The notes beneath the pieces were generated by a model that saw only the letters and a list, made by a program, of their open reading frames with translations, was not told the DNA's origin and did not search any database. Both the position numbers and the translations under genes were made by a program. From Prostheceraeus crozeri (taxonomy: Eukaryota > Platyhelminthes > Polycladida > Euryleptidae), in the NCBI GenBank assembly GCA_907163375.1, contig CAJQUW010003043.1:1-64000 (forward strand): a stretch of DNA of 64,000 nt. The letters are read 5' to 3'. Of this stretch, positions 49,931 to 61,085 are shown one piece after another (position 1 is the first letter of the stretch; the number at the start of each line of letters is the position of its first letter).

Positions 49931-51329
49931 TCGCAATATCAGAGCTCAGTCAGTGATATAACATAATTATAGTCCTCCACAACATAATTCATATTTCTCC
50001 CAGTGATCAAATTGTTCATCACAGAACTTATGTCGTTAGAAAATATTTTATTATATTCGAACTTAAGAATTTGTTGACCGCTTATTAAAGCTTTCTTGTG
50101 GAGGCGAGATACAGAAACAAGCATTTATTACTATTGTATCAATGTTATCATTATTTCAATGCCCGCTTGGGTCATTGTGGTCATACAAACCGCGTCTACC
50201 GTCATAGTGCGCGCCGGTCGTATTTGATCACTTCTCGTGTCTCTGATTGTTTCCGGCGATATTGCAGCTTTATGACCACTTATATTGAATATTTTTGCAT
50301 GCTGGTGTAATTTCTTGCCTGGATATCATTCTGGTTGCATTTCATTCCTTAACTGTTAAGCCTACTGTACACTGGCAGTCGCTGCAGTTGCAGCAGACGA
50401 GAAACACGTCCGTCACGTGATTGAAACGAGGTATGACATAGCTATGAAACATAACTGCATGTGAAGCACTTAATTTACATTGCGAACAGCAAGACAACAA
50501 GTCACTAATGCACTGTCCAACCCATAGAAATTGACAACAGTAAAACCTCTAGAATGGAAATTAAGCTTCATGCAATGCACAATAACGGCACATAAATCGC
50601 ACGCATTTTCACTTAGATGCACCTGCCAACGTCTGTATCATTGGGTTAGAATCAGTCACATGAGTAAATCGAAGCTTTTAATTGGTTCTTCATGCCCCAA
50701 CTTAGTTCCCTCGGATGTGCCACGACCTTGAGTCAATTTCCATTCTAGCGAACTTCAGATAAAGTATATTTCTATGGTCCAACCAAACTGAGTCACTGAA
50801 CAAAAAAATAGAGAAAGTTAACCAATCAGATGACACCATCATTGCAGCAGGCTGCAAAGAAATAGACTTCGTTCTAATCGCTGAACTGCACCTCAACTGC
50901 CACTGCAGAACTGACGTCATGTTCTGTGTCAGAAGAAATTACGATAAACGTCATAACGAGGTCATCTTCGTCATCTGCTGCACAGCACATGAACTGCCAG
51001 TGTAAAGCAGGCCTTAGAGGTTGCTTGGGAATTAGCCACTTTATGTTTGAGGTTGCTAATTGGCTGTTCTCGGTATTTTGTTGTGACGAATTTCTCTCGA
51101 ATTCTGCTTGTCATAATTTCTTGGTCTGTCTGATCAAATACGTCATCAGTTATTTGTCAAGGTTAATCACGTGATCAATTTCAGCTGTTTTGTGGCATTC
51201 TAAAGTCTGTCCCTGTTCCGCGGTTATCGGTGAACGATATTCACATACTTAGAGTTCTGTTGAAGCTCTACATTTGCGTGGTGTCCAACTTTGTATTGAT
51301 TTCCATTTCTCTATATTCTAATAGCAAAA
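49931..51329. other. No recognisable gene
   Basis: Contains short open frames only. The stretch before 51330 is probably the 5' untranslated region of the LINE that follows. Confidence 0.35.
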
Positions 51330-52023
51330 TGTCTGGAGTTACGGACAAAAGAATGACAGTCAAGCGCAACTTCAGCTTCGATTGTCATCAATAGCTAATA
51401 ATGACGAAGCAAAGTGTGACCTCAAACAACTTATCGTTGCACTGGAAGAGAAAATCGTTGGTAGACTGAATGTCATTGACACTAAAATCGATGCAATATC
51501 GAGTAGAGTAGACAGCATTCAAACTGAACAAGTTCGAATCAGCAATGAAGTTGAAGTTATTAAATCTGTCATTAGGCTACTAATCAGCAGCGAATAATAG
51601 AATCAATAATAGAGAAAAACGCAAAAAGAGCGCATATTTCCGGCATACCTGAGACTCGTCGAAAATGATGCGTTAGAAGTTAGAATAGATGATGATCAAG
51701 ATAAAGCCTTTCGTGTGTTTAGTTTGATATGCGATCATTTCGATTCTGACATAGTTAAATGGCAACGGATAGGCAAAAAAAATCAGCAATACATACGACC
51801 ATTGAAAGTTGATTTCGAGGAGATAACTAAACGAAACGAAATACTTTGTAATCAGCGACAAATGAGACTGAATTACCGTCAGACTTTTGGGAATGCGCAT
51901 ATAAACCCGGATCAATCAGTCATCATGCGCAAAGAGAGCAAGCGTCTACGTGACAATTTGAAAACTTTGAAGAAGTCTGCAGCGCCAACAGACGTATTTT
52001 ATATAGAAGCAAGGCAATCTTGA
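51330..52023 (+). pseudogene. LINE ORF1-type protein, frameshifted
   Basis: A coiled-coil stretch (VALEEKIVGRLNVIDTKIDA, then ISSRVDSIQTEQVRI) at 51430-51590 is followed, after stops and in another frame, by WQRIGKKNQQYIRPLKVDF and SVIMRKESKRLRDNLKTLKK. Coiled coil plus RRM-like block is the usual build of ORF1 nucleic-acid chaperones of L1/CR1-type LINEs. An ATG at 51329 (MSGVTDKRMTVKRNF) may be the original start. Confidence 0.6.
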
Positions 52024-52232
52024 CCATAATTCAACAATAACCGATGCTGTGGATAGTTATTCTTCTTATGATGTAGCGATAAGAACTCTGATCTCGAGCC
52101 TATCACACTGCAAAACATTTTGAATGAATACTTATCATTTGTATCACTTCACTATCCTACATGCCTTTACAAAATACGTCCCTTGTTTTTTACATACTCG
52201 AATTTTTTTATGTCGACTCCTCAACGTTGTCC

Positions 52233-54627
52233 AATTGCAGTAAACTGTCTCATGAAACTAAGTGTTTAACAGAAATGTCTTGTTTGTATGCAAATGTCCG
52301 GTCACTAGTCCCTAAAATGGATGTGCTTCGTATCCATGCTATTGATAACAACCCTGCTGTCATTTTTATTACTGAGACATGGGCTCATGCCCAACTACCA
52401 GATAGTTTTTTTCCATTTCTGGTTACGGTCTTTACCGGTGCGATCGGTCTGAGCGCAAAAGTGGTGGAGTCATGATATACATTAAAGAGGACATCTCTTT
52501 TGGTTGCTGTAAACTTTTGTCTTGCGCAGAATTTGATGCCATTTCATGTTACTTTACAGACAACTCTAATCCAAAAATTGGACTCGCATGTGTCTATCGA
52601 CCTCCTAACATTTGTGATAAAAATGAAAGGCTATTTGACTTTCTGAATTTTTGTTTCGGACATGATATATCTGAATACTGTGTTGTTGGTGACTTTAACT
52701 TTCTGAGTGTAAACTGGTCGACGCCTTTGGATAGTATTGACTTGCCTATTGTAGAATGGTATCAGACTAATAATTTGACGCAAGTTATCAATATGCCGAC
52801 TCGCCCAGCATCAAGCAATGTTCTCGACTAAATATTTGCAACTTTGAATTTATCTGCCGTTGATGTTCATGTATTAGAACAATTTCATAACTCAGATCAT
52901 TCCATGCTTGCCTGGAGATTAGATGCATCATTTCAAAATCGCAAATCACATGGAACGATCATCAATTTCTATTCCAAAGCACAATGGAGGTAACTGAGCA
53001 AAATGTTGCAAAATCATGATTGGAGTACCTTTCATAATATCAATGATGTGAACGAGCCTTGTACAAGTTTTCTTTATGCATTTGCAGATATGATAGACGT
53101 GTGTGTTCCCGAAGAAAACCAAAAGAAATTGGTGTCCAAGTTTTCGCAGCTAGGTAAGAACTGCTTATCGACGGAAGAGGTGCTGTTTTGCTCAAATCAG
53201 ACTCAATCCTGATTACCACAATCAAATTGATTTTGTCATCGCAAAATTGAACCTTAATCAAAAGATACATTTGGCAAAGTTAGAGTACGAACAAAAAGTG
53301 GAAAAATGAAAAACTGGAATCCATTGGTCTTCCAAATACTTTCCATGATTCGAACAGCACTTTCAGAAACAATTGGTGAGAAATTCAATGATTATTTTGC
53401 TTCCTCTTTTGTTCCCTCGATGCTCATTTACTTTTATCTGATACATGTGCGAAACTGATGAGTTGTGATAGTGACATGATAAATCCTGTCTTCTAGCTTG
53501 ATGCTATATTTGATGTGATTTCCATGCTCCCTAATTCAACCAACATGGATGCAGACGGATTATCTTACTTAATTATAAAGAAATGTGTCTTTCAACTATC
53601 ACCATTATTATCAAGAATTTTAAAAGTGTCGCATGAGTCTGGAGCTTTTCCCAATGGGTGTAGAACTGTCGTGATCACTCCTGTCTTTAAATTAGGTGCA
53701 AAGAATTGTATTCAGAATTACAAACCCACTAGAATTTCAAGTGTTTGCTGCCGCATTATGGAAAGAATCCTTAGTCAAGATATTACTGACTATAGTTTCG
53801 CCAACAACATACTGTCTTCTTCACAACTCGGCTTCGTATCTAAAAGATCAACCGAAACAGCAAATCTTGACTTTTTTGTGTTCTAATGATTCAATGCCTC
53901 CGGCTTTCACGAGGTCGAAATGATATTTCAATGCGCCTTGCTCCTGGCACCACCATGAAAAATGGCTTGCCGGCTGGGAATCGAACACAGTCTTCGAATT
54001 GCTAACGCGGCATGAAGATCACCAAAACCAGCGAAGCACACCCTCCATGATCGTGTCAAGAGCAAGTAAAGCTTTCAGCGCGCATTATGAAGTTACCTTC
54101 CTGGTTTGTTTATATAACAATAGCAACCGCTTCCAGGCGACCTCGGACAATCGGAAGCATATAACAGCGTATGGCAATGCATTATGGAATTCCTACCAAG
54201 AAAAAAACATCAAACTTAAATCGAGAGTGTACAAAGGTGCATGTCTAAGAGTTTCTGTCATACGAAGCATTTTGTCATATCGTGAGAGACTCAGAACTTT
54301 GAATCACTTGAGTTAGGTTATCACGTAAGGCTCGAAGATCGCGTTATCATCTCATTTTTCTTTATAAAATTGTTCATAATCGCATTAATTTAAATGTTCA
54401 TGACTTCTTTGAAATTTCAAATGAACCCAGAACTCGAGGCAACAGTCTTCGCAGATATCCAAAGCGTCATTGTCATCAATATAGACACTTTTTCGTCAGT
54501 GTTCATCTCCAAATACTGGAATCAAAGTGACTGGAATATGCTGACTGACACTGAAATTAATTCTACGTCAGTAAATGTTTTTAAGAGAGATGTCCATGAA
54601 ATGTTTCAGAAGCTTGATATCTGGTAA
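52233..54627 (+). pseudogene. LINE ORF2 (endonuclease plus reverse transcriptase), CR1/Jockey-like, damaged
   Basis: AP-endonuclease motifs are LYANVRSLVPKMDVLRI, FITETWAH (about 52363) and VVGDFNFLSVNWS (about 52683). RT N-terminal blocks are MDADGLSYLIIKKC and NYKPTRISSVCCRIMERIL, then SSSQLGFVSKRSTETA (about 53817). The RT palm with its YxDD box is missing: a tRNA-like sequence lies at 53890-54060 and a C-terminal tail resumes at 54166 (YGNALWNSYQEKNI) and 54394-54627. Multiple frames and stops show it is dead. Confidence 0.7.
53900..54065 (-). repeat. Possible tRNA-derived SINE fragment
   Basis: On the minus strand a B-box-like TGTTCGATTCCC (about 53983-53972) follows GCGTTAGCAATTCGAAG, and the flanking TCCCAGCCGGC resembles a tRNA T-arm and acceptor. 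It sits exactly where the LINE loses its RT palm. No poly(A) or target duplication was identified. Confidence 0.35.
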
Positions 54628-54711
54628 TTCTTTTGGTACATGTATATCCATGATTGTGAAATTTACTGAACGGTTGAGTACAACTGTACTACAAGCATAA
54701 TGCAAACTTTG

Positions 54712-55699
54712 TTAAAACAGTTTTGTCACTGTCTTGCCCTCCATTTGGGCCTTGTATTTTCTTTGATGAATTGCAGATATTGTCATTCTTACAATTTTGG
54801 TTATCTTTTTTAAAAAATTGGCCGGTGCATTACACCATACAGGAAACGCGCGCAATAAAACCGATCTTATCAAAGACGAGTAAGAATCAATGATGAGTTT
54901 CTGAGGACAGCCGGCTCTCCTCAAAATTATCAAAATGTAAAGTCTCTTACAATCTTTTTTTACAACGTTATCAATATGAAATGTCCATTTCATATTTTCA
55001 CACAAGGTAACGCCAAGAAAAGAAAGACTATCCACTTCCTCTACCATAATATGGCGATCAGGTAGATAAATATCTGGTGAGGTCATATCCCTCCTTGTGA
55101 CAATGTTCAAGACTTTACATTTGCTGATGTTAATCGGCAAGATAGCGATGTCAGACCAGCAAAAGATGTGATCAAGCTCAGTTCTTATTTGATCATCACC
55201 AATATTGCGAACAAAATGGAGGACAGACACATCATCAACATACTTGATATAAATCGAATTGCAGTAAATGGGAGACAAGCTATCCAAAGCGAGACAGAAT
55301 AGAATGGGGCCAATTACACTGCAATGAGAAGCGCCACTAGAAACAATAGACCAATTAAGCAGACGCTTGATCACCAGTACAAACTCTTTGCTTTCTATCA
55401 GAAAGAAAATTTGCTATCACGTTTATCGAAAATGTAGGAAAATCAAAACGAACGCAAGCCGACAGAATATTATGGCGACTTAATTTATCGAAAGCTTTGG
55501 AAAAATCTATGGATAGGCTACGTAGCGAACAGCACCCGAGTTAGAATCCAGAAATTCTTAAATTCTATTGTATGCCAGAACGAGCGCACAGGTTGTACCC
55601 GCTCCGGGTTGAGGGATGTACGGAAACTGGTTGACATCAATCCTCTCTTTAATGATAGGAATAATAAACATTTTTGATAGGACAGGTACAAGAGATATA
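54712..55699 (-). pseudogene. Minus-strand LINE reverse transcriptase, 3' part
   Basis: From about 55699 downward the frame reads ISLVPVLSK, QPGAGTTCALVLAYNR, SVIGPILFCLALDSLSP and YIKYVDDVSVLHFVR (YVDD, about 55235), then SFLGVTLCENMKWTFH and a normal RT C-terminus. A few stops interrupt the first part. Its 5' continuation is at 58835-59161. The piece joins precisely across the inserted LINE: SDFRPI ends at the right flank and the next residues resume here. Confidence 0.75.
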
Positions 55700-58600
55700 G
55701 TCTTGAAACAACAAACAGTCTTGACGCCGTAGCGAACGGACGTATCTCATGCGCTCCTCGTTTAGTCATCCTATGCAGTGGTACAATATCTTGTTTATCA
55801 TCGTTAATTTCTGGCATTTACCATCACAAATTACATCAATCGATTCGTCTTTACTGCCACAATCTGATTCCGAGACTATTGAATTCACAACTCAAATACC
55901 AGCATCGCAAACTCAAACTTTCGAATTTCCGAGTCATTCTCCCTTTGTTCTACCCATCGACTGCCTTCAACAGCATGTGTGTATGACGTCATCTTCTCGC
56001 ATTCATTACTCACGTTCCGATCTACTACAGCTTCGCCAGGATTATCATCTCCCTCGCAAACAAAGACGTGCACTTTGGTTCCACAAACTTCTGCAGCCCA
56101 AGCGTCCTACTTTATCATGTGTCTCCCAATCAACCCTCTCTCAACAGGCGATTGCATCATCCCAAGTGAAATGTCCCAACACCGGTCTGAAATTACGCAA
56201 CCCAAAACGCTCTACAATTCCTGCCCCACCGTCTATTCTACAGTTCAACGCCAGATCTCTTTTTAACAAACTCGATGACCTAACCATTAGAGTGTCTCAA
56301 TTTGACCCTGAATCGTTGTGATTACTGAAACTTGGCTTAGCTCATCCATCGACGATCGCGCTGTATCACTCCCAGGCTACAAATTGGTAAGACAAGACCG
56401 TGACTATAATGGAGGCGGCGCAGCTCTATTTTTTAAATCCCATCTGAACTTTTCTGTCTTTACGTACGGTGAATTTCCTGATATCAATTCAAATGTGCTA
56501 TGTTGTAGAGCTGTCGACATTAATGTTACTATTTGCGTAATCTACCACCCCTACTGGGGTAAATTACCGGCGCATTCTATCATACTAGACTATGTTCAAA
56601 CCTTGATTGATAACTGTGAAACTCAACATTTTATCACTTCTGGTGATGTAAACGACTTGAGATTGCACATCAGTGAGTTTTTCTCTGTAAATGACATTCA
56701 ACAACTTGTTACTACCTCAACGAGAGGCAAGAATGTCCTTGATATTATCGCTTCCAATATGCCTGTTATGTTTGATGAGCCAAAATGTGTTGCCCCTTAG
56801 GTCGCTCGGACCACAAGGGTATTTTCATTCTACCTTCAAAAGCTAATCCTGTTACGACCACCAAGATTAAAGTGCGCTCTTTTACTCCGTCTTCCTTTGC
56901 TTCTTGCAAGCAGTATCTCTCTTCGGTCAACTGACATATTCGTTGTCTGTATCTTGACGATGTTAACCACGCAATAGAAGATTTCCAAATGTTTTTGCAA
57001 TTTGTGTTTATGACGTATTCCAAAGAAAAGACAGTTCGTATGAAGAGTACCGATTCCCCATGGATGACTTCAGTTTTGAAGTCTCTCTCGGACTCACGAG
57101 ACAGGGCTTTGAAAAGCGGGAATTTTGGCAAATATCAGGCACTTAGAGAAAAATTTCTTCTTGCTCTTTCAAAAGCCAAACATGAATATTATTCTAACTC
57201 AAATTCATCATCTCAATCTGATATGTGGAAATCCATAAATTCACAAATTTCCAATCACAGCTCGAAAGTGAACATAGATTATCCAACTGCTCACGATCTG
57301 AATGATAAGTTTTTTCGACTTTCACTCCCCCCGACCTACCTGAATCTTACGACGATCATAGAATTTGTCCTCATTTCACACCTACCACCGAGGAAGAAGT
57401 AGTGTCTATGATAAGGCAACGTAAATCCAATTCGATTGGCGCTGTCGGTATTCCAGGCTACTTCATTAGATCCTTTGTTGACGAATTGGCAGCTCCTCTT
57501 ACGATAATTTATAATCGCTGTCTTCAGTCTGGTGTATTTCCTGATTTCTGGAAGTGTGCCAACATTTTGCCTCATCCAAAAGGCAAAACTGATTATCGCC
57601 CAATCTCTATCCTCCCGTTCCTTAGTAAAGTCTTGGAAAGGCTCATAAAAGATCGTATTCTCCTCCCTTCCATGAACCATAGCCTTAATCTCCAACAATT
57701 CGGTTTTATCCCTGGTAGGAATGGTGGTTGCACGAATGCTGTGATTGCCATCAGACTGTCAATTCTTCAACACATTTCTAAAAGTTCTTCACATTATGCT
57801 AGAGTCCTTGCCGTTGATTTTCGTAAGGCCTTTGACACCGTGAGCAGCTACTCTTTTGAAGGTTCTCAGCGATAACTTTGGTTGTAATACATTTGTCCTT
57901 AAAGTTATTCGTGATTTTTTAGCTAATCGTTTTCAACGTGTCATCACTAGGAATGTTGTTACTCCATGGAAGCGTGTCACCAGTGGTGTCCCGCAAGGCT
58001 CAATCTTGGGACCACTGCTCTTTGTTACCTTGATAGATGACCTTCCACAACTACGTGGAACGAAAATCATTGCATATGCGGATGATATGACTCTGATCTA
58101 TCTCAATGAGCTGAAGTGTTCTGATTGCTTTCAGAGTGATGTCGATGTTTTCACAAAGTGGGTGTTTGATAGAAAGCTTGTAGTAAATGTTGATAAAACG
58201 AAGTGTATGACTATTTCTCGAACAAACTGTAATCCCAGTGTCTCTCCTATTTATATCAATAACGCATGTATTGAAGAGGTTGAAAATTTGACAATATTGG
58301 GAGTATTTTTTTCATTTGATGCGAAATGGGATAAACAGTTTAGCGAACTGTATAATAGGTGCTGTCCGGCAATGTCAATAGTAAAACGCCTGAAATGTAA
58401 TTCTAACCGCGGCAGTGTTGTTTGGCAGGCTTATACGTCTCTTGTGTATTGTCACATGTCTTTTTGCTGGCCAGCCATTTGTGATGTTTCAAAGACAAAC
58501 TTGAAAAAACTTGCTCAGCTAGATCGTGTTGCCCAAAGATGGGCAAAAGTCAATGACATTCCCAGTCTGCAAAGCAGACTTGACAAGACTTGTATTCGGA

Positions 58601-58830
58601 TTATAAAAAAGATTTCATGTGCGTAAGAAAATCATCCCTTATCGGAATTTTTTGTATTGAGAAAAAACCAAAGTGGTGTGAGACATTCACGGGTTTTACG
58701 ACCTTTGAATAGGCGACTTGCTTTGTATAATAAGAGTTTTGTGAAATTTTCGATGTACTCATGATATTGTCACCCCGCCTCTGTCATTACCGCCCTTTGT
58801 AACTGACGAATAAAGTATTATTATTGTTAT
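55700..58830 (+). mobile_element. Plus-strand LINE inserted into the minus-strand LINE
   Basis: The element starts GTCTTGAAAC at 55700 and ends in a TTATTATTG-type microsatellite tail at 58830. TATA at 55696-55699 and 58831-58834 is a possible 4-bp target duplication, ambiguous because the tail is AT-rich. Removing it restores an uninterrupted RT frame on the minus strand. At 3.13 kb it is short for a full LINE and contains one ORF with endonuclease and RT. Confidence 0.75.
55749..58626 (+). pseudogene. LINE endonuclease/reverse transcriptase, frameshifted
   Basis: Endonuclease motifs are LQFNARSLFNKLDDL (about 56241), VITETWLSSS (about 56316, next frame) and a SGDVN block. RT motifs are GIPGYFIRSFVDEL, KTDYRPISILPFLSKVLERL (about 57590), VDFRKAFDTV (about 57822, first Asp), then after another shift GVPQGSILGPLLF (about 57984) and IIAYADDMTLIY (YADD, about 58068). 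The N-terminal ~160 residues are Ser/Pro/Gln-rich without a recognised domain. At least three frameshifts. Confidence 0.7.
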
Positions 58831-58834
58831 TATA

Positions 58835-59161
58835 GGCCTAAAATCGGACAAAAGCTGAGGTCTATTACATTTAGGAACAGGAATAATATTGGCTTGCTTG
58901 AAGCACATAGGAAAGTGGCTCTCAGATAAACAGCGATGGAGAAAAAATAATAGCTGGACACAGATACACAAAGCAATTACAAAAAACCCACGGAGGAATT
59001 CCATCCGGTCCACATGATTTTTTAGAAACATTACGTTGGGAAGACATTACATCATTAAGAGACAGAATCGGAGCAAGCACATACCTAAGTGAGAGGAACT
59101 CAGACAAGTCAGATAACTGATTAAAATTGGAGGAGAAAGTGAATAAGGCGAGAAGGTTCAC
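58835..59161 (-). pseudogene. Minus-strand LINE reverse transcriptase, 5' part
   Basis: SKKSCGPDGIPPWVFCNC, then a stop, then ESHFPMCFKQANIIPVPKC and LLSDFRPI: the N-terminal RT blocks of a CR1/Jockey-like element, ending at the insertion point of the plus-strand LINE. Partner of 54712-55699. Confidence 0.7.
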
Positions 59162-59326
59162 ACTGTATGCTACACACAGGGAAATTTGTCACCCACCATT
59201 CATCCTTGAGCACTCGCAAGTCTGCTGGCGAAATCAGTTTGTGCGTGCGCGCTTTAACAGGTGTTAGATAGGAATTTCTGACTGAGTTGGCAGTTGAGTT
59301 GTCATTTATTGCGCTATTTCTTTGTT

Positions 59327-59460
59327 ATGCGGTTGAACAACAAGAAAAGTGGTGGACGGCTTTGTGCTGCATGGGGCTGCAACAACAACGAGAGAGACAA
59401 GATCTCAAGAAGTACTGGAGAACCCCTTAGATTTCACAGCTTTCCAGCTGATTCCGAAAT
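59327..59460 (+). CDS. THAP-domain first exon
   Basis: The ATG at 59327 encodes MRLNNKKSGG, then RLCAAWGCNNNERDK and LRFHSFPADSE, ending at a GTAAGT donor (59461). C-x4-C with downstream F-H-x-F-P is the opening half of a THAP zinc finger (C2CH); the later Cys-His would be in the next exon. THAP domains occur in host DNA-binding proteins and in P-element transposases. I could not find the matching second exon, so it may be an orphan exon or transposon remnant. Confidence 0.55.
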
Positions 59461-59917
59461 GTAAGTATACGCATTATATTTCATTTCTAAAGATGTAGCC
59501 TATCCATCAAAATATTATAAGACAAATAAGAACTATTTTTATGTATTTCAAGAAAAACTTCATTTTGCCAGACATTAACCCATAACTTCGATACATATCT
59601 AGTCAAAAAAATGTGTATGTTGAATAAATAATGACAATTATAAATAAATTGATTTAAAACATCTTCAATAAATCTTAATTCAACAAAGAACTCGAGAAGA
59701 AGATGCGTGTGAACTTAAAAACTTAGCTGTTAGCTTATTTTAAAGCCAATGAGCACAGGGCGCAATTGTGAAGGTGATGATGGACATAATTTAATAACGA
59801 TTTCCTCAACCACTTCCGACCACTTTGCTTCCGGCATTGAGAATTCGCCGAGACCATGTGATGATGTTGTGCCACCTACATGTACTACGACTGCCATTTC
59901 TGAAACATTTCTCGTAG
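59461..59917. other. AT-rich stretch without a confirmed gene
   Basis: A Ser/Thr-rich open frame at 59749-59943 follows an acceptor-like TTTTAAAG, but its phase does not fit the THAP exon donor. Confidence 0.35.
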
Positions 59918-60071
59918 TAGTAGCTAGAGCTAGAGCAATTTGATAGCTTTGATCTGACTGACATAGAACAATCGAAACGTTGTTAATAATATAATATAAT
60001 AATAATAATTTTAATATAATTTCTATATCAGTCAGATCAAAGATCAAAGCTATCAAATTGCTCTAGCTACT
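59918..60071. repeat. Fold-back (MITE-like) inverted repeat
   Basis: Arms of about 47 bp (GCTAGAGCAATTTGATAGC...CTGACTGACATA and its inverse) surround about 60 bp of AT-rich sequence. The right arm has a 7-bp direct duplication of TTTGATC. No internal coding. Confidence 0.8.
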
Positions 60072-60350
60072 GGTACAAGGTAACCCAGTACTATCTGTCG
60101 CCTATAGCTTTCATTTCTATGTTTATACATTATTATGTTTGACAATTTTTTGAGTTACTTTGAATGATTCACTTGCCTGAAGATGATCAGCAGGTGGTAC
60201 TGATCGAAATATATCGCAAATTTTAAAGAGAACATATTATTAAAACAAATTATATTTTGAATATCGAACAAAACTTGGTTCTTCCCAACTCAACATAACT
60301 ATGTCAAACCAAGGCATTTTCGCTTATGCGTTGGCTATGATAAAAGTTTC

Positions 60351-61085
60351 ATGTCACGGTCTAGATATAATGGCTATACAACCTTTACGAAAGACAAATT
60401 CAAATCAGCAATTAAGTTTATTTTAGAAAATGTTTTTATAACATTTGGTGGTCAAGTTTTCCAACAGACTCGTGGCATTCCTATGGGAGGGAATTGTAGT
60501 CCTCTCTTAGCTGATCTGTTTTTACTACACTGCGAATTTGTTTATATGCAAAACTTACTGAAAAATAAGAAGATGGGACTGGCTAAACTGTTATCTAATA
60601 CTTCTAGATACATCGACGACATTTGTATAATTAATCATAAACATTTTAACCAGATTATAAAGCATATTTACCCCGGTAGCTTGGAAGTGAGCAGAAGCGG
60701 TAGTAATAACAAAGAGGTTGAATACCTAGATGTTAAATTGAGCATTACTAATGATGGTTTACGAACTTCTGTGTATCATAAAGCAGACGATTTTAACTTT
60801 GCTGTTACACTCCTAACATTCCCAGAAAATACAATTCCGTACAAAGTGGGTAGCCAAGTATTTAACGGACAACTTATAAGATATGGTCGAATTTGTTCAT
60901 CCCTTGATGATTTCGTGAAAAAAGCTTCTTCGACCTTCAGATTATCAGTTGCTAGAGGCTATAATCAAGATTCTTTAATCAATAATGCAGAAAGATGTTT
61001 ACACAGGCATAAAGAACTACTTTTGAAATTTGGGTTGTATTCAGCTAGACAATTTTCTAAGTTCAGTTTTCTGCTAACCGAATAA
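60351..61085 (+). pseudogene. Penelope-like reverse transcriptase, open but 5'-truncated
   Basis: A 244-codon open frame with FQQTRGIPMGGNCSPLLADLFL, SRYIDDICIINHKHF (YIDD), VEYLDVKLSI and LIRYGRICSSLDDFVKKA, all Penelope-like RT motifs. Coding probably begins upstream (a LAYDKSF-like phrase before the first ATG), but the N-terminal part is missing. The endonuclease domain does not follow. A GGGGCCGAAACACGAATCCTACC phrase at 61200-61230 lies in its 3' region. Called a pseudogene because of truncation; the RT core itself is undamaged. Confidence 0.7.

Noticed and set aside
59749-59943. Second exon of the THAP gene
   Set aside because: The phase after the acceptor at 59745 does not match the phase-2 donor at 59460, and no THAP second-half motif is present.
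60172-60215. Hammerhead-like phrase CTGAAGATGATCAGC...GATCGAAAT
   Set aside because: The core reads CTGAAGA, not CTGATGA, and stem III with a cleavage triplet cannot be formed.
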